Positions 1-8,110 of a stretch of DNA of 46,778 bases are shown in pieces (within the stretch, counting starts at the first letter, position 1; every line of letters starts with the position of its first letter). The notes below the pieces were generated by a model, which was not told the DNA's origin, did no database searches, and worked only from the letters and a program-made list of their open reading frames with translations. The DNA comes from CAZUMW01 sp964621615 (GTDB taxonomy: Bacteria > Desulfobacterota > WTBG01 > CAIYCZ01 > CAIRTM01), in contig CAZUMW010000037.1 in assembly GCA_964621615.1 (NCBI GenBank), forward strand, positions 1 to 46,778, given 5' to 3'. A program made the position numbers and the translations under genes.

Positions 1-46
1 CTCTAAACCGCGGGATGACGGTTTGTGCTGAACTGTTGACCGTTTT

Positions 47-76
47 GTCATTGCCTAGCTCCGTCCGGGCAATCCA
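47..76 (-). repeat. GCCCGG-type intergenic hairpin repeat, copy 1
   Basis: Read on the minus strand this is a GGATTGCCCGG / GGCAATGAC element with an ACGGAG centre. The same element recurs on the plus strand at 31086 and 37781. The two arms nearly pair; this copy carries a CTA/CCG variation in the right arm. It resembles dispersed REP-like hairpins built on GGATT...AATGACGG. It lies very near the end of the sequence, which is where repeat-driven assembly breaks tend to fall. Confidence 0.6.
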
Positions 77-144
77 GTACTATTTTTCAGTATCAACATG
101 CACACAAAATCATGAGAATCCCGCATAGGTCAAACTCTGTGAGT

Positions 145-163
145 CCTCCGGCAGAGCCGGTGG
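145..163. repeat. CCGGC hairpin (REP/IS200-end-like)
   Basis: A perfect CCGGC-AGA-GCCGG hairpin at 148-160, extended by two more pairs after one mismatch. Read on the minus strand it is preceded by GGTAAACCA. A close relative occurs at 46469-46485 on the plus strand and a variant with a longer stem at 44043-44063. Hairpins of this type are typical of REP sequences and of the subterminal hairpins of IS200/IS605 elements. No Y1 transposase is seen nearby. Confidence 0.5.
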
Positions 164-186
164 TTTACCTGTGATGATTACTGCTT

Positions 187-612
187 CTATGTGTTTTCCT
201 TTTTGTTTTCTTCTACAAACCGCATGCGCAGATCATACAGTAAATTATCAAGCAGTTTGTGCTCCTCTTCAGTGAGGTTGCCTTTCGTTTTTTCCTGTAT
301 AACCCCGAGAATGTCTATAGTTTGCTTAGCTAGAGGAAGGTTTTTTTGTTTCGTATTCGTTGTGGGATCAGGGATTTCGCCGAAATGAAACATTGCAGAA
401 GAGCTTAGCGAGATAATAAACGTTGAGAAATTAATCTCGGGCAGGGGAGGGGATTCCGCAGAAGTTTTTTGTTGGCTTTCAGACGAGCCGGCGGTATCTT
501 TTTCATTTATTTGAGGTTCGCCGGCGCTGGCCTCCTGTTTTTTGTCAGAATCGTCGGATACGGAAAAACGTTTATCACGAACAGTAAAACCTTTATCATT
601 GGCGTCGCTCAT
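187..612 (-). CDS. DUF1844 family protein
   Basis: A small cytoplasmic protein of about 141 residues. After a low-complexity, charged N-terminal half rich in Ser, Glu and Lys, the last 75 residues form the DUF1844 domain: an NFSTFIISLSSSAMFHFGEI motif, then a helical segment ending in a DNLLYDLRMRF motif. The biochemical function is unknown; the family is widespread in Desulfobacterota, Planctomycetes and related lineages. An open frame continues to 708, but the ATG at 610-612 has a good Shine-Dalgarno (GGGAGGTG, about 6 nt upstream), so I start there. It lies 216 nt downstream of dnaK, beyond a likely terminator, so it may have its own promoter. Stop codon is TAG. Confidence 0.85.
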   Translation of the reverse strand: MSDANDKGFTVRDKRFSVSDDSDKKQEASAGEPQINEKDTAGSSESQQKTSAESPPLPEINFSTFIISLSSSAMFHFGEIPDPTTNTKQKNLPLAKQTIDILGVIQEKTKGNLTEEEHKLLDNLLYDLRMRFVEENKKENT

Positions 613-754
613 TCGTGCACCTCCCGCGTAGATCGATGTTTTTATTGTTTGACTGAATACCGGACGCTTAGGGCAGGAATCGGACTGAACCCCTATGTTG
701 ATGCCCAAACCGGGCTCACGGTGTCCGGCTGTTTATTCAAAGCTACGCACGTAT

Positions 755-789
755 TAAAAAGAGGGGAAGGAGCGCACACAGGCGCTCCT
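755..789 (-). terminator. Probable terminator of dnaK
   Basis: On the minus strand an 8-bp perfect stem (AGGAGCGC / GCGCTCCT, 768-789) with a 6-nt loop is followed after a C-rich spacer by a run of five T (756-760). It starts 40 nt after the dnaK stop. The T-run is short and offset by about 7 nt, so termination may be partial. Confidence 0.55.
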
Positions 790-828
790 CACCCTCCGGT
801 TATTGAATGATATGATGGGCACCGGGCA

Positions 829-2754
829 TCAGGATTTGTCGGTTTCTTCGAACTCAGCGTCGACAACATTGTCCTGACCTCCCTGAGCCTGCTGGCCGCC
901 GCCTGCGGCCTGTTCACCGCCTGCAGCCCCTTCGGAAGCGGCGCCCGCCTCTGATGAGGCCTGCTTGTACATAGCTTCAGCCAGCTTGTGGGACGCAGTA
1001 TTGAGCGCTTCCATCTTTTGTTTTATTTCGTCAACGTCGTCACGCTCAATGGCTTCCCGGGTGTCTTTGATTGCGTCCTCTATTGTTTTGACATCACTTT
1101 CCGACAGCTTATCTTTATTTTCGTTCAGTGTTTTTTCAGTGGTGTATACAAGATTATCCGCCTGGTTTTTTACTTCTATGGCTTCGCGGCGCTTTTTGTC
1201 CTCTTCGGCATGTGATTCTGCGTCCTTAACCATATTGTCAATCTCATCTTTATTGAGGCCGCTTGAAGCAGTAATGGTTATTTTCTGCTCCTTGCCGGTG
1301 CCTTTGTCTTTAGCGGAGACATTGACTATACCATTGGCATCGATGTCAAACGTTACCTCAATCTGGGGAACACCCCGCGGTGCAGGAGGGATGCCCACAA
1401 GCTGAAAGCGGCCCAGGGTTCTGTTATCCTTGGCCATCTCGCGCTCTCCCTGAAGTACGTGAATTTCAACGCTGGTCTGGTTATCCGCAGCAGTGGTGAA
1501 TATTTCACTTTTGCGCGTCGGGATTGTTGTGTTGCGCTCGATGAGCTTTGTAGTGACACCGCCGAGGGTTTCAATGCCGAGAGAAAGCGGCGTTACGTCG
1601 AGCAGCAATACATCTTTCACATCACCGCCGAGAACCCCTGCCTGAACAGCGGCGCCGAGAGCAACAACTTCATCTGGATTAACACCCTTGTGCGGTGTCT
1701 TGCCGAACAATTGTGTAACGAGCTCCTGTACCTTCGGAACCCTGGTTGACCCGCCGACAAGGATTGCTTCATCAATACCGCTTACGTCCACGCCCGCGTC
1801 CTTGATAGCTGATTGACACGGAACTTTTGTCTTATCGACGAGCTCGTCTATCATTTGCTCAAACTTCGAGCGCGTCAGCTTGTAATTCAGGTGCTTCGGA
1901 CCCGAAGCATCTGCAGTGACAAACGGCAGGTTGATTTCGGTTTCCATCGTTGAGGAAAGCTCAATTTTGGCTTTTTCCGCAGCTTCTTTTAAGCGCTGCA
2001 GTGCCATTTTGTCCTGACCGAGATCAATACCCTGCTCTTTTTTGAACTCGGCAACGAGCCAGTCGATAATCTTCTGATCAAAATTATCACCGCCTAGATG
2101 ACCGTCACCGTTTGTGGCTTTAACCTCGATTACGTTGTCACCGACCTCAAGTATGGAAATATCAAACGTGCCGCCGCCGAAGTCATATACGGCTATGGTT
2201 TCATCTTTTTTCTTGTCCATGCCGTATGCCAGAGCTGAAGCGGTCGGCTCGTTAATTATACGCTGGACATTGATGCCCGCAATGTGACCGGCATCCTTTG
2301 TTGCCTGCCGCTGGCTGTCATTGAAGTATGCGGGGACGGTGATTACCGCGTCATTCACCTCAGAGCCGAGATATGCCTCGGCAGACTGCTTCAGCTTTTG
2401 AAGGATCTTGGCGGATATTTCAGGCGGGCTGTACTGCTTTCCCTGAATCTCAACCCGGGCATCGTTATGAGGGCCCTTGACAACATTGTAGGGAACCATT
2501 TTCATTTCTTCTGTCACTTCCTCGTATCGGCGTCCCATGAAGCGCTTTATTGAATAAATGGTGTTTTCCGGGTTTGTGATTGCCTGTCGCTTGGCAACCT
2601 GCCCGACCAGTATTTCACCGTCTTTTGTAAACGCAACAACAGAAGGAGTGGTTCTGTTTCCTTCCTCATTAACGATAACATTCGGCTCTCCGCCTTCCAT
2701 GACCGCTACAACCGAATTAGTCGTGCCCAAATCAATTCCTATTGTCTTTGCCAT
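829..2754 (-). CDS. dnaK: Molecular chaperone DnaK (Hsp70)
   Basis: The ATP-dependent cytoplasmic Hsp70 chaperone, which binds exposed hydrophobic segments with DnaJ and GrpE. The 641-residue length is normal. It begins with the Hsp70 signature IGIDLGTTNS; the nucleotide-binding domain (about 1-380) contains VYDFGGGTFD and ILVGGSTRVPKVQ, the substrate-binding domain follows, and the C-terminal tail is Gly/Gln-rich and ends in DAEFEETDKS, close to the usual bacterial EEV(K)D-type end. The ATG is preceded by AAGGAGG (2760-2766), an excellent ribosome-binding site. grpE, dnaJ and hrcA are not adjacent. It has its own sigma70-like promoter. It stops with TGA, showing that TGA is an ordinary stop in this genome. 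Confidence 0.99.
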   Translation of the reverse strand: MAKTIGIDLGTTNSVVAVMEGGEPNVIVNEEGNRTTPSVVAFTKDGEILVGQVAKRQAITNPENTIYSIKRFMGRRYEEVTEEMKMVPYNVVKGPHNDARVEIQGKQYSPPEISAKILQKLKQSAEAYLGSEVNDAVITVPAYFNDSQRQATKDAGHIAGINVQRIINEPTASALAYGMDKKKDETIAVYDFGGGTFDISILEVGDNVIEVKATNGDGHLGGDNFDQKIIDWLVAEFKKEQGIDLGQDKMALQRLKEAAEKAKIELSSTMETEINLPFVTADASGPKHLNYKLTRSKFEQMIDELVDKTKVPCQSAIKDAGVDVSGIDEAILVGGSTRVPKVQELVTQLFGKTPHKGVNPDEVVALGAAVQAGVLGGDVKDVLLLDVTPLSLGIETLGGVTTKLIERNTTIPTRKSEIFTTAADNQTSVEIHVLQGEREMAKDNRTLGRFQLVGIPPAPRGVPQIEVTFDIDANGIVNVSAKDKGTGKEQKITITASSGLNKDEIDNMVKDAESHAEEDKKRREAIEVKNQADNLVYTTEKTLNENKDKLSESDVKTIEDAIKDTREAIERDDVDEIKQKMEALNTASHKLAEAMYKQASSEAGAASEGAAGGEQAAGGGQQAQGGQDNVVDAEFEETDKS

Positions 2755-2875
2755 ATTTGCCTCCTTAACAAAATTATAAAAATACTTCTTTTAAATGTTT
2801 TATTGAGCGTATTGATGATTTTCTAAAAATAGTGTTCCGGAGCGTGTATATGGTGCTGTCCGCTCGTGCTCGCAG

Positions 2876-2909
2876 AATATAAGCATGAGTATTTAATGAG
2901 TCAATGGGG
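2876..2909 (-). promoter_or_regulatory. dnaK promoter (sigma70-like, with a heat-shock-like box next to it)
   Basis: On the minus strand TTGACT (2899-2904) is separated by exactly 17 nt from TATATT (2876-2881), a good sigma70 promoter. It predicts a start near 2869 and a leader of about 115 nt. Directly overlapping the -35 box is CCCCATT (2903-2909), identical to the core of a sigma32 -10 box, but the matching upstream region (TTTTTC) is a poor sigma32 -35. No CIRCE inverted repeat is visible. This is the main content of the 355-nt gap between dnaB and dnaK. Confidence 0.55.
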
Positions 2910-3109
2910 AGGGCGTACATATTTGAAAAAATTACAAAATTTGACATATATCTAAAGAAAATCTGTTTTAAGTGCTCTCAAACACGCTGTAAGAAATGAT
3001 TCAGCAAAGGCAAAAATGTAATTTTAGTGTTCAGATGGTATTTTGTATACAGGAGTGAAGGATCTGTGAGTGGGATATGCCGGTGAGTTATTAATAAATG
3101 CCGTACTGC

Positions 3110-4453
3110 TTATGATTCACGCGCGGTATAGTTCTCAAAGCGGGTAAACTGATTGATAAATGTCAGGCTTATTTCGCCGGTAGGACCGTTTCGCTGTTTC
3201 CCGATGATGATTTCAGCTTTTCCCTGAGAGTCCGACGCATCAGGGTGATAGAATTCATCACGATAAATAAATAATATTACATCGGCATCCTGCTCGATTG
3301 CCCCGGATTCTCTGAGATCGGACATCAAAGGGCGTTTGTCTGTGCGATCCTCGACCCGGCGGTTGAGCTGAGACAGCGCTATAACGGGTATTTTCAGCTC
3401 TTTTGCAAGGCTTTTGAGCGAGCGGGAAATTTCAGAAATCTCCTGCTCTCTGCTTTCGCTGCGACTCCGGGATGACTTCATAAGCTGAAGATAATCAACG
3501 ATAATGAGACCGAGGCCGTGTTCGGCCTGAAGGCGCCTGGCTTTTGCGCGCATTTCGAAGGAGGAAATCCCCGGTGTGTCGTCAATATATATCCGGGCCT
3601 CAGCAAGTTTTCCCGCTGCCATAGACAGGCGTCCCCAGTCGGATTCGGCGATGTAGCCGCTTCGGAGTTTATGATTATCGATGCGGGCCTCGGAGCACAG
3701 CATACGTAATGCGAGCTGCTCTTTTGACATTTCCAGAGAAAATACGGCTACCGGGGTTCCGGCCTCGATGGCTGCATGCTGCGCAATATTGAGACAGAAG
3801 GCGGTTTTACCCATACCGGGGCGACCGGCCATGATGATTAAATCAGAGTCCTGAAAGCCGGATGTTTTTGAATCCAGATCGTGAAACCCGGATGGAACCC
3901 CTGTGGTAAGTTGTGGTTTTTCATAAATTCTTTCAATATCTTTGAATGTTGATTTGAGAATATCCTTTAACGATGTGAAGGAGGGTTTAATCTGATGTTC
4001 CGATACGCTGAATATTGATTTTTCAGAAAAATCAAGGATATCCTCAACTGTATCCTCGGTGTGTGATGCTTTAGATATTATTTCAGTTGCAGAGCGAATC
4101 AGATTTCTCAGAATCGCTTTTTGTTTTACAATTGTGGCATAATATTCGATATTTGCTGCGGTGGGGATTTTTTCAGACAGATCGGCAAGATATGATGTTC
4201 CCCCGATTGAGTCGAGCTTATTTTTTGCCTTCAGACGTTCGGTCAGGGTAATTAAGTCGGTTGGATGATTTTGCTCGAACAGCTCTATCATGCAAAGATA
4301 AATCTGCCGGTGCGAATCGACATAGAAATCATCGGGCTTCAGTGTTTCGAGGGCTTTTACTATTGATTCATTCTCAAGAAGTACGGCACCGATTACCGAC
4401 TGCTCAGCTTCGATATTCTGAGGAGGGACTTTATCCGGGTTGATTTGTGCCAT
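3110..4453 (-). CDS. dnaB: Replicative DNA helicase DnaB
   Basis: The hexameric 5'-3' helicase of the replication fork, 447 residues, normal length. The N-terminal domain starts at the typical VPPQNIEAEQSVIGA motif (about 9-23). The RecA-like motor domain has Walker A GRPGMGKT (210-217), Walker B LIIVDYLQL, the LSQLNRRVEDR motif and a C-terminal KQRNGPTG motif. No intein is visible. The ATG at 4451-4453 has only a weak ribosome-binding site and lies 21 nt after the rplI stop, which fits translation as the last gene of the rplU-rpsF-rpsR-rplI-dnaB operon. The rplI-dnaB link is widely conserved in bacteria. Confidence 0.98.
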   Translation of the reverse strand: MAQINPDKVPPQNIEAEQSVIGAVLLENESIVKALETLKPDDFYVDSHRQIYLCMIELFEQNHPTDLITLTERLKAKNKLDSIGGTSYLADLSEKIPTAANIEYYATIVKQKAILRNLIRSATEIISKASHTEDTVEDILDFSEKSIFSVSEHQIKPSFTSLKDILKSTFKDIERIYEKPQLTTGVPSGFHDLDSKTSGFQDSDLIIMAGRPGMGKTAFCLNIAQHAAIEAGTPVAVFSLEMSKEQLALRMLCSEARIDNHKLRSGYIAESDWGRLSMAAGKLAEARIYIDDTPGISSFEMRAKARRLQAEHGLGLIIVDYLQLMKSSRSRSESREQEISEISRSLKSLAKELKIPVIALSQLNRRVEDRTDKRPLMSDLRESGAIEQDADVILFIYRDEFYHPDASDSQGKAEIIIGKQRNGPTGEISLTFINQFTRFENYTARES

Positions 4454-4474
4454 TAATGTACGAGGGGCTGGTTT

Positions 4475-4918
4475 TTAATCTTTTACCACCCATACTTTTA
4501 CCTGGGCGGTTACTTCGGGGTGTACTTTTATCGGCACGGTAAATATTCCCAGGCTTTTAATCGGATCGCTCAGCAGAATTGTCCTTTTATCAATGTCAAG
4601 ACCTTCATTTTTAAGACTTTTCTGAATATCGGCGGAGGTAACCGACCCGAAGAGCTTGTCGTCTTCGCCTACCATTTTGCTGACTGTGCAGGATACCTCT
4701 TCAAGACGCTTCGCCAGAGCCTCAGCTTCACGCTTTTTCTTGTTGAGCTTTGACTGTACCTGGCGCTTTTGATGCTCCAGAGATTTCATGTTCTGGGTTG
4801 TTGCCATGACCGCCATGCCCTTGGGTATAAGATAGTTCCGGGCATACCCGTCTTTTACTTTGATAAGGTCGCCAGCGGCTCCCAGATTATGCATATCCTC
4901 AGTGAGTATAATATCCAT
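4475..4918 (-). CDS. rplI: 50S ribosomal protein bL9
   Basis: Large-subunit protein L9, 147 residues, normal length. The N-terminal rRNA-binding domain shows the family signature (GAAGDLIKVKDGYARNYLIPKG, about 13-34), followed by a long connecting helix rich in Lys, Glu and Gln (about 45-75), and the C-terminal domain ending in VKVWVVKD. The ATG at 4916-4918 has a modest AGGA upstream. It sits 36 nt downstream of rpsR and 21 nt upstream of dnaB, the classical bacterial order. Confidence 0.98.
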   Translation of the reverse strand: MDIILTEDMHNLGAAGDLIKVKDGYARNYLIPKGMAVMATTQNMKSLEHQKRQVQSKLNKKKREAEALAKRLEEVSCTVSKMVGEDDKLFGSVTSADIQKSLKNEGLDIDKRTILLSDPIKSLGIFTVPIKVHPEVTAQVKVWVVKD

Positions 4919-4954
4919 TTGGTCATTCCTGTTGAAATATATTTCTATGTCGTT

Positions 4955-5206
4955 TTATGATGCAGCAGTAAAAGGCAGTATTGAAACTATTCTGGCCCGC
5001 TTAACCGCTTTGGTCAATTTGCGCTGGTGTTTTGCGCAATTGCCTGATATTCGCCGTGGTATTATTTTGCCGCGCTCTGTTACAAAATGACGCAGAACGT
5101 TGTTATCCTTATAGCTGATTTCAAGTGACTGATCTGCACAGAATCTGCATATTTTACGTTTTTTATAATATGTTTTTTTTCGGCGGCTTTGTCTGCGGTT
5201 ATTCAA
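4955..5206 (-). CDS. rpsR: 30S ribosomal protein bS18
   Basis: Small-subunit protein S18, which pairs with bS6 on the platform of the 30S subunit. The 83 residues are Arg/Lys-rich, with the core motif CRFCADQ...ISYKDNNVLRHFVTERGKIIPRR and a C-terminal KRAR segment. It starts with TTG (5204-5206) preceded by a strong GGGAGG five nt upstream; the first downstream ATG would remove the conserved core, so the TTG start is well supported. The CXXC near the N-terminus suggests a zinc-binding form of S18. ssb, often found between rpsF and rpsR, is absent here. Confidence 0.97.
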   Translation of the reverse strand: MNNRRQSRRKKTYYKKRKICRFCADQSLEISYKDNNVLRHFVTERGKIIPRRISGNCAKHQRKLTKAVKRARIVSILPFTAAS

Positions 5207-5291
5207 CGTTTCCTCCCAAATCTCAAATTAAGCTCAAAGAGCGCAGTTGATGAACGAATGCTGAGTTTTCAAAAAATACTTTGTAAACGGG

Positions 5292-5732
5292 TTATTCTGA
5301 CGGCGGTGCCGGAGGTTCATCCGCCGGGGCGGAAGCGGAGCTTTTACCAGCACCGGCAGCTTCTTCGGCGGTTTCGGTGTTTTCCTCAGCTGCTTCCTCG
5401 TTCCCCGGTGCTGCTTCAGATGTTTCTGCCTGCGCTAATTCAGGCGGCGCTGCCAGCCGTATGAAATTGTAGCGCAATACGTGTTCGTTATACCGCACCA
5501 CCCGGTCAATATCGGATAACACGTCCGGGGTCCCGTTGAAATATAGAAAAATATACTGGGCCTTTGTGTATTTCTTTATTTGATACTTGAGGCTTTTTTT
5601 GCCCCATTTATCGGTTTTCAAAACAGCTGAACCATGTTTGGTTACTGTTTCAGATATACGATCAAGTACTGCATTGATATCATTCTCGGTGATATCGGGA
5701 TGAAGTATCAAACAAAGTTCATATGATCTCAC
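5292..5732 (-). CDS. rpsF: 30S ribosomal protein bS6
   Basis: Small-subunit protein S6. Residues 1-95 are the conserved fold (MRSYELCLILHPD start, WGKKSLKYQIKKYTKAQYIFLYFNG middle, VRYNEHVLRYNFIRL end). The remaining 50 residues are an Ala/Glu/Pro-rich low-complexity tail; S6 is known for variable acidic tails, but this one is long. The start is GTG (5730-5732), with GGGGAG eight nt upstream. It follows rplU by 47 nt and precedes rpsR by 85 nt, all on the minus strand, so it is probably co-transcribed with them. Confidence 0.97.
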   Translation of the reverse strand: MRSYELCLILHPDITENDINAVLDRISETVTKHGSAVLKTDKWGKKSLKYQIKKYTKAQYIFLYFNGTPDVLSDIDRVVRYNEHVLRYNFIRLAAPPELAQAETSEAAPGNEEAAEENTETAEEAAGAGKSSASAPADEPPAPPSE

Positions 5733-5779
5733 AGTAAGCTCTCCCCGGATAAATATGCACTAATAAGTATATGTCAAAA

Positions 5780-6100
5780 TTAACTGACGGTAATGTCTTT
5801 TATGATCAGTTTTGTCTGCGGCTGACGGTGCCCCATTTTTTTATGGTACCCCTTGCGCCGTTTTGATTTAAACACGGTTATTTTATCGGCTTTTGTTTGC
5901 GAGTGTATCTGTGCAGATACTTTCACATCAGCTAGTGAAGGGGTGCCTATTTTGACTGTATTGTTATCTGTGTCAGAATAAAGCAGCACTGTGTCAAAAA
6001 CAATATCCGAACCGATATTACCATCCAGTTTCTCAACGCTGATAATATCCCCCTGCTTTACATGATACTGCTTTCCGCCGGTTTCTATAATCGCATACAT
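5780..6100 (-). CDS. rplU: 50S ribosomal protein bL21
   Basis: Large-subunit protein L21, 106 residues from the chosen start. The first residues (MYAIIETGGKQYHVKQGD) and the C-terminal KSKRRKGYHKKMGHRQPQT segment are diagnostic. The open frame runs 12 codons further upstream, but the ATG at 6098-6100 matches the family start and has CGGGAG upstream. L21 normally precedes rpmA (L27) and obg; here it is instead the first gene before rpsF-rpsR-rplI-dnaB and no rpmA is nearby. A strong promoter lies about 90 nt upstream. Confidence 0.97.
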   Translation of the reverse strand: MYAIIETGGKQYHVKQGDIISVEKLDGNIGSDIVFDTVLLYSDTDNNTVKIGTPSLADVKVSAQIHSQTKADKITVFKSKRRKGYHKKMGHRQPQTKLIIKDITVS

Positions 6101-6124
6101 GTACTGTATCTCCCGGAATTTTAG

Positions 6125-6148
6125 AAAAAAAATCAACCATTAAAATGG
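6125..6148 (-). promoter_or_regulatory. Short hairpin plus T-run in the rplU leader (possible attenuator)
   Basis: Within the roughly 90-nt leader of rplU, the minus strand has a 5-bp CCATT/AATGG hairpin (6137-6148) followed by a short spacer and eight T (6125-6132). It resembles a weak intrinsic terminator ahead of the ribosomal genes. An upstream inverted repeat (CTATCA...TGATAG) could compete with it. The stem is short, so this is only a suggestion. Confidence 0.25.
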
Positions 6149-6196
6149 AGGGTGCCTATCAAACATGAACTTTACATGATAGACTTAAAATATCCA

Positions 6197-6225
6197 TTAA
6201 TAAAACAAATTGGCCGGTATGTCAA
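6197..6225 (-). promoter_or_regulatory. Promoter of the rplU ribosomal operon
   Basis: On the minus strand a perfect TTGACA -35 (6220-6225) is followed by 17 nt and TATTAA (6197-6202). The predicted start near 6190 gives a leader of about 90 nt to the rplU ATG. It is the best promoter in the 400-nt divergent gap between rplU and the secreted protein gene at 6501. Confidence 0.65.
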
Positions 6226-6428
6226 GTAAATTATTGGTTGGTCGCACAAAAGGATGTCAGTGTTATAAAATAGATTTTAAAATAGTATATTTATATAATA
6301 ATTGTCAGAACAATTAGAAATATAATAAGGGTGCCTGTCTAAAATGGTAAAAAAAAGAAAATGAAATTTCAGCGGTTCTCAAAAACGAAAAAAGTTGTAA
6401 AAATAAGTCATAATTCGAAAGCTTGAAC

Positions 6429-6460
6429 TTGACAATAAACACATACGACCGTACTATAAT
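6429..6460 (+). promoter_or_regulatory. Promoter of the secreted Ig-like protein gene
   Basis: TTGACA (6429-6434), a 17-nt spacer and TACTAT (6452-6457), immediately overlapping TATAAT (6455-6460). It lies inside the longer open frame that begins at 6423. This argues that translation really starts at the later ATG at 6501, about 35 nt after the predicted transcript start. Confidence 0.65.
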
Positions 6461-6500
6461 CAACAAAAGGGTCATGCAATATTACAGGAGAGCGGGCGCA

Positions 6501-7988
6501 ATGCTGAAAAAATCGAATAAAAGGGTTTTGCTGGCTTGTTTTTGTGCTGTTTTGATTATCCCCTTTATAAGCACGTGGTCTTATACAGCTGAACGACTGG
6601 TTTTATTTCCCTGCACTATATCCGGTTATGCCTTCGATGATGTCAATGATAACGGTCAGCTGGATACGCAGGAAAGTGGTATCGAAAATATTTCCGTAAC
6701 ACTGACGAAAATAGTCTTTATGCTGGTATTTCTGCCGGTCAGTCAAACGGTGAATGATACAGGAACCACCGCACTTATACATGAAATAGGCGGTGATGTC
6801 AATGAAGCAGGCGGGCATGCATTGTTTGATATGACGGGCAGTGACAACCGGTCAGTGCTTATGAGTAAAAATAACGTTTTTTTGTTTTTTTCATTTGTTC
6901 CCGTTCGTATAGATTCTACCGTTACTGATGCAAACGGCCGGTATTTATTTGAAAATGTCAGAAGCGGACTCTATAAAATTGAAGCAATGCAGTCAACCGG
7001 AACACATAAAAGAGCATTGAGAAAAGTCGGTCTTCTGAACAATGACAACCTTGCCAATTTCGCTTTCAATGCTGTGCAGTCCGGCACAGCTATTAGCTTT
7101 ACCGCCGACCCGGAATCAATTACTGAGGGAAATGAGGCCATTCTTCAGTGGAATGTTGAAAACGCTGACAGCGTAACCATCGATAACGGTATCGGTCAGG
7201 TTGATGCGCTTTCAGGTTCTATAACCGTATATCCATCTAAGACCACTACCTATACGCTTACCGCGACAAACGGTTCCGATCAATATACCAGTACCGTTAC
7301 CGTGACGGTAACCAAACAGCAGCCCATTCCTGCCGAGCAGGTTGGCGCAATGATACACATAGACCCCCAGAAGATTCAAAAGGGTGCTTCATGCATACTC
7401 ACGTGGGATTCAGAAAATGCGCAGGATGTTGCGATTGATCAGGGTGCAAATCAGGTTATTCAGGTTTCCGAAAGCGGCATAATGAAGATTTATCCAAAAG
7501 AAACCACCACCTATACCATTATAGCAACGGGTTATGACGGATCGGTTGCTACAGATAATACGACAGTGCAGGTATATGAGGCGGACGGAGAATATGCCTC
7601 AGGTAAGACGCCTGACAATCAAACCGATGACAGCGGCGGCGGTCAGGATTCCGGAGGCGATGATGAGTCAGAAGATCCTACGCTAGTGACACTGAATTCT
7701 TTTTCAGCGGCAAGAAGCGCAAAGACTGTTCACATTTACTGGACAACGGCTTCAGAGATACACACGATCGGGTTCAACATTTATTATGCTGACTCCTTTG
7801 ACGGTGAGTATATACGGGCAAACGAATCAATAGTTGCAGCTGTGGGAAGCGCTGTCACGGGTGCAGATTATGAATATGCGCACGAGCTGACTGAAAATCC
7901 TAAAAGCGGGACGCTGTACTATATTCTGGAAGAAATAGACTCGGCCGGGAATGCTTCATGGCACGGTCCGGTAAAAGCGGTCTATTAA
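6501..7988 (+). CDS. Secreted multi-domain surface protein (SdrD_B, two Ig-like domains, FN3-like C-terminus)
   Basis: A 495-residue exported protein of unknown specific role, probably cell-surface or adhesive. A hydrophobic signal segment covers about 8-28. Residues about 39-175 look like an SdrD_B/Cna-B type domain (ISGYAFDDVNDNGQLD start, DANGRYLFENVRSGLYKIEA end). Two tandem Ig-like repeats follow (about 195-265 and 275-355), each with an L/I-x-W strand and a conserved YPxxTTTYT motif. An acidic Gly/Ser/Asp linker precedes a C-terminal FN3-like domain (about 400-495) with a WTTASEIHTIGFNIYY motif. The start is set by GGAG upstream of 6501 and by the promoter at 6429. It is transcribed alone and closed by a strong terminator. 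Confidence 0.8.
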   Translation: MLKKSNKRVLLACFCAVLIIPFISTWSYTAERLVLFPCTISGYAFDDVNDNGQLDTQESGIENISVTLTKIVFMLVFLPVSQTVNDTGTTALIHEIGGDVNEAGGHALFDMTGSDNRSVLMSKNNVFLFFSFVPVRIDSTVTDANGRYLFENVRSGLYKIEAMQSTGTHKRALRKVGLLNNDNLANFAFNAVQSGTAISFTADPESITEGNEAILQWNVENADSVTIDNGIGQVDALSGSITVYPSKTTTYTLTATNGSDQYTSTVTVTVTKQQPIPAEQVGAMIHIDPQKIQKGASCILTWDSENAQDVAIDQGANQVIQVSESGIMKIYPKETTTYTIIATGYDGSVATDNTTVQVYEADGEYASGKTPDNQTDDSGGGQDSGGDDESEDPTLVTLNSFSAARSAKTVHIYWTTASEIHTIGFNIYYADSFDGEYIRANESIVAAVGSAVTGADYEYAHELTENPKSGTLYYILEEIDSAGNASWHGPVKAVY

Positions 7989-8026
7989 ATACAGCCGTTT
8001 TTTAATAACAGCATTTATGAGCCTGT

Positions 8027-8070
8027 AAAAAAAACGGATATCTGAAAATTTTTTCAGATATCCGTTTTTT
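8027..8070 (+). terminator. Strong intrinsic terminator
   Basis: A perfect 18-bp inverted repeat (8031-8048 with 8051-8068; core ACGGATATCTG / CAGATATCCGT) flanked by A-runs on the left and ending in six T. It lies 40 nt after the stop of the secreted protein gene. The symmetry would let it work on both strands, although only the upstream plus-strand gene needs it. Confidence 0.9.
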
Positions 8071-8110
8071 CATGCTCTCTCATCAACACCTCCGCTGTGA
8101 TTATTTTCAT

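Noticed and set aside
469..810. Plus-strand frame opposite the DUF1844 gene
   Set aside because: Antisense shadow overlapping a clear DUF1844 domain and a terminator.
2755..3109. Search for a CIRCE element upstream of dnaK
   Set aside because: No TTAGCACTC-N9-GAGTGCTAA repeat is present; a lone agtgctct does not form an inverted repeat.
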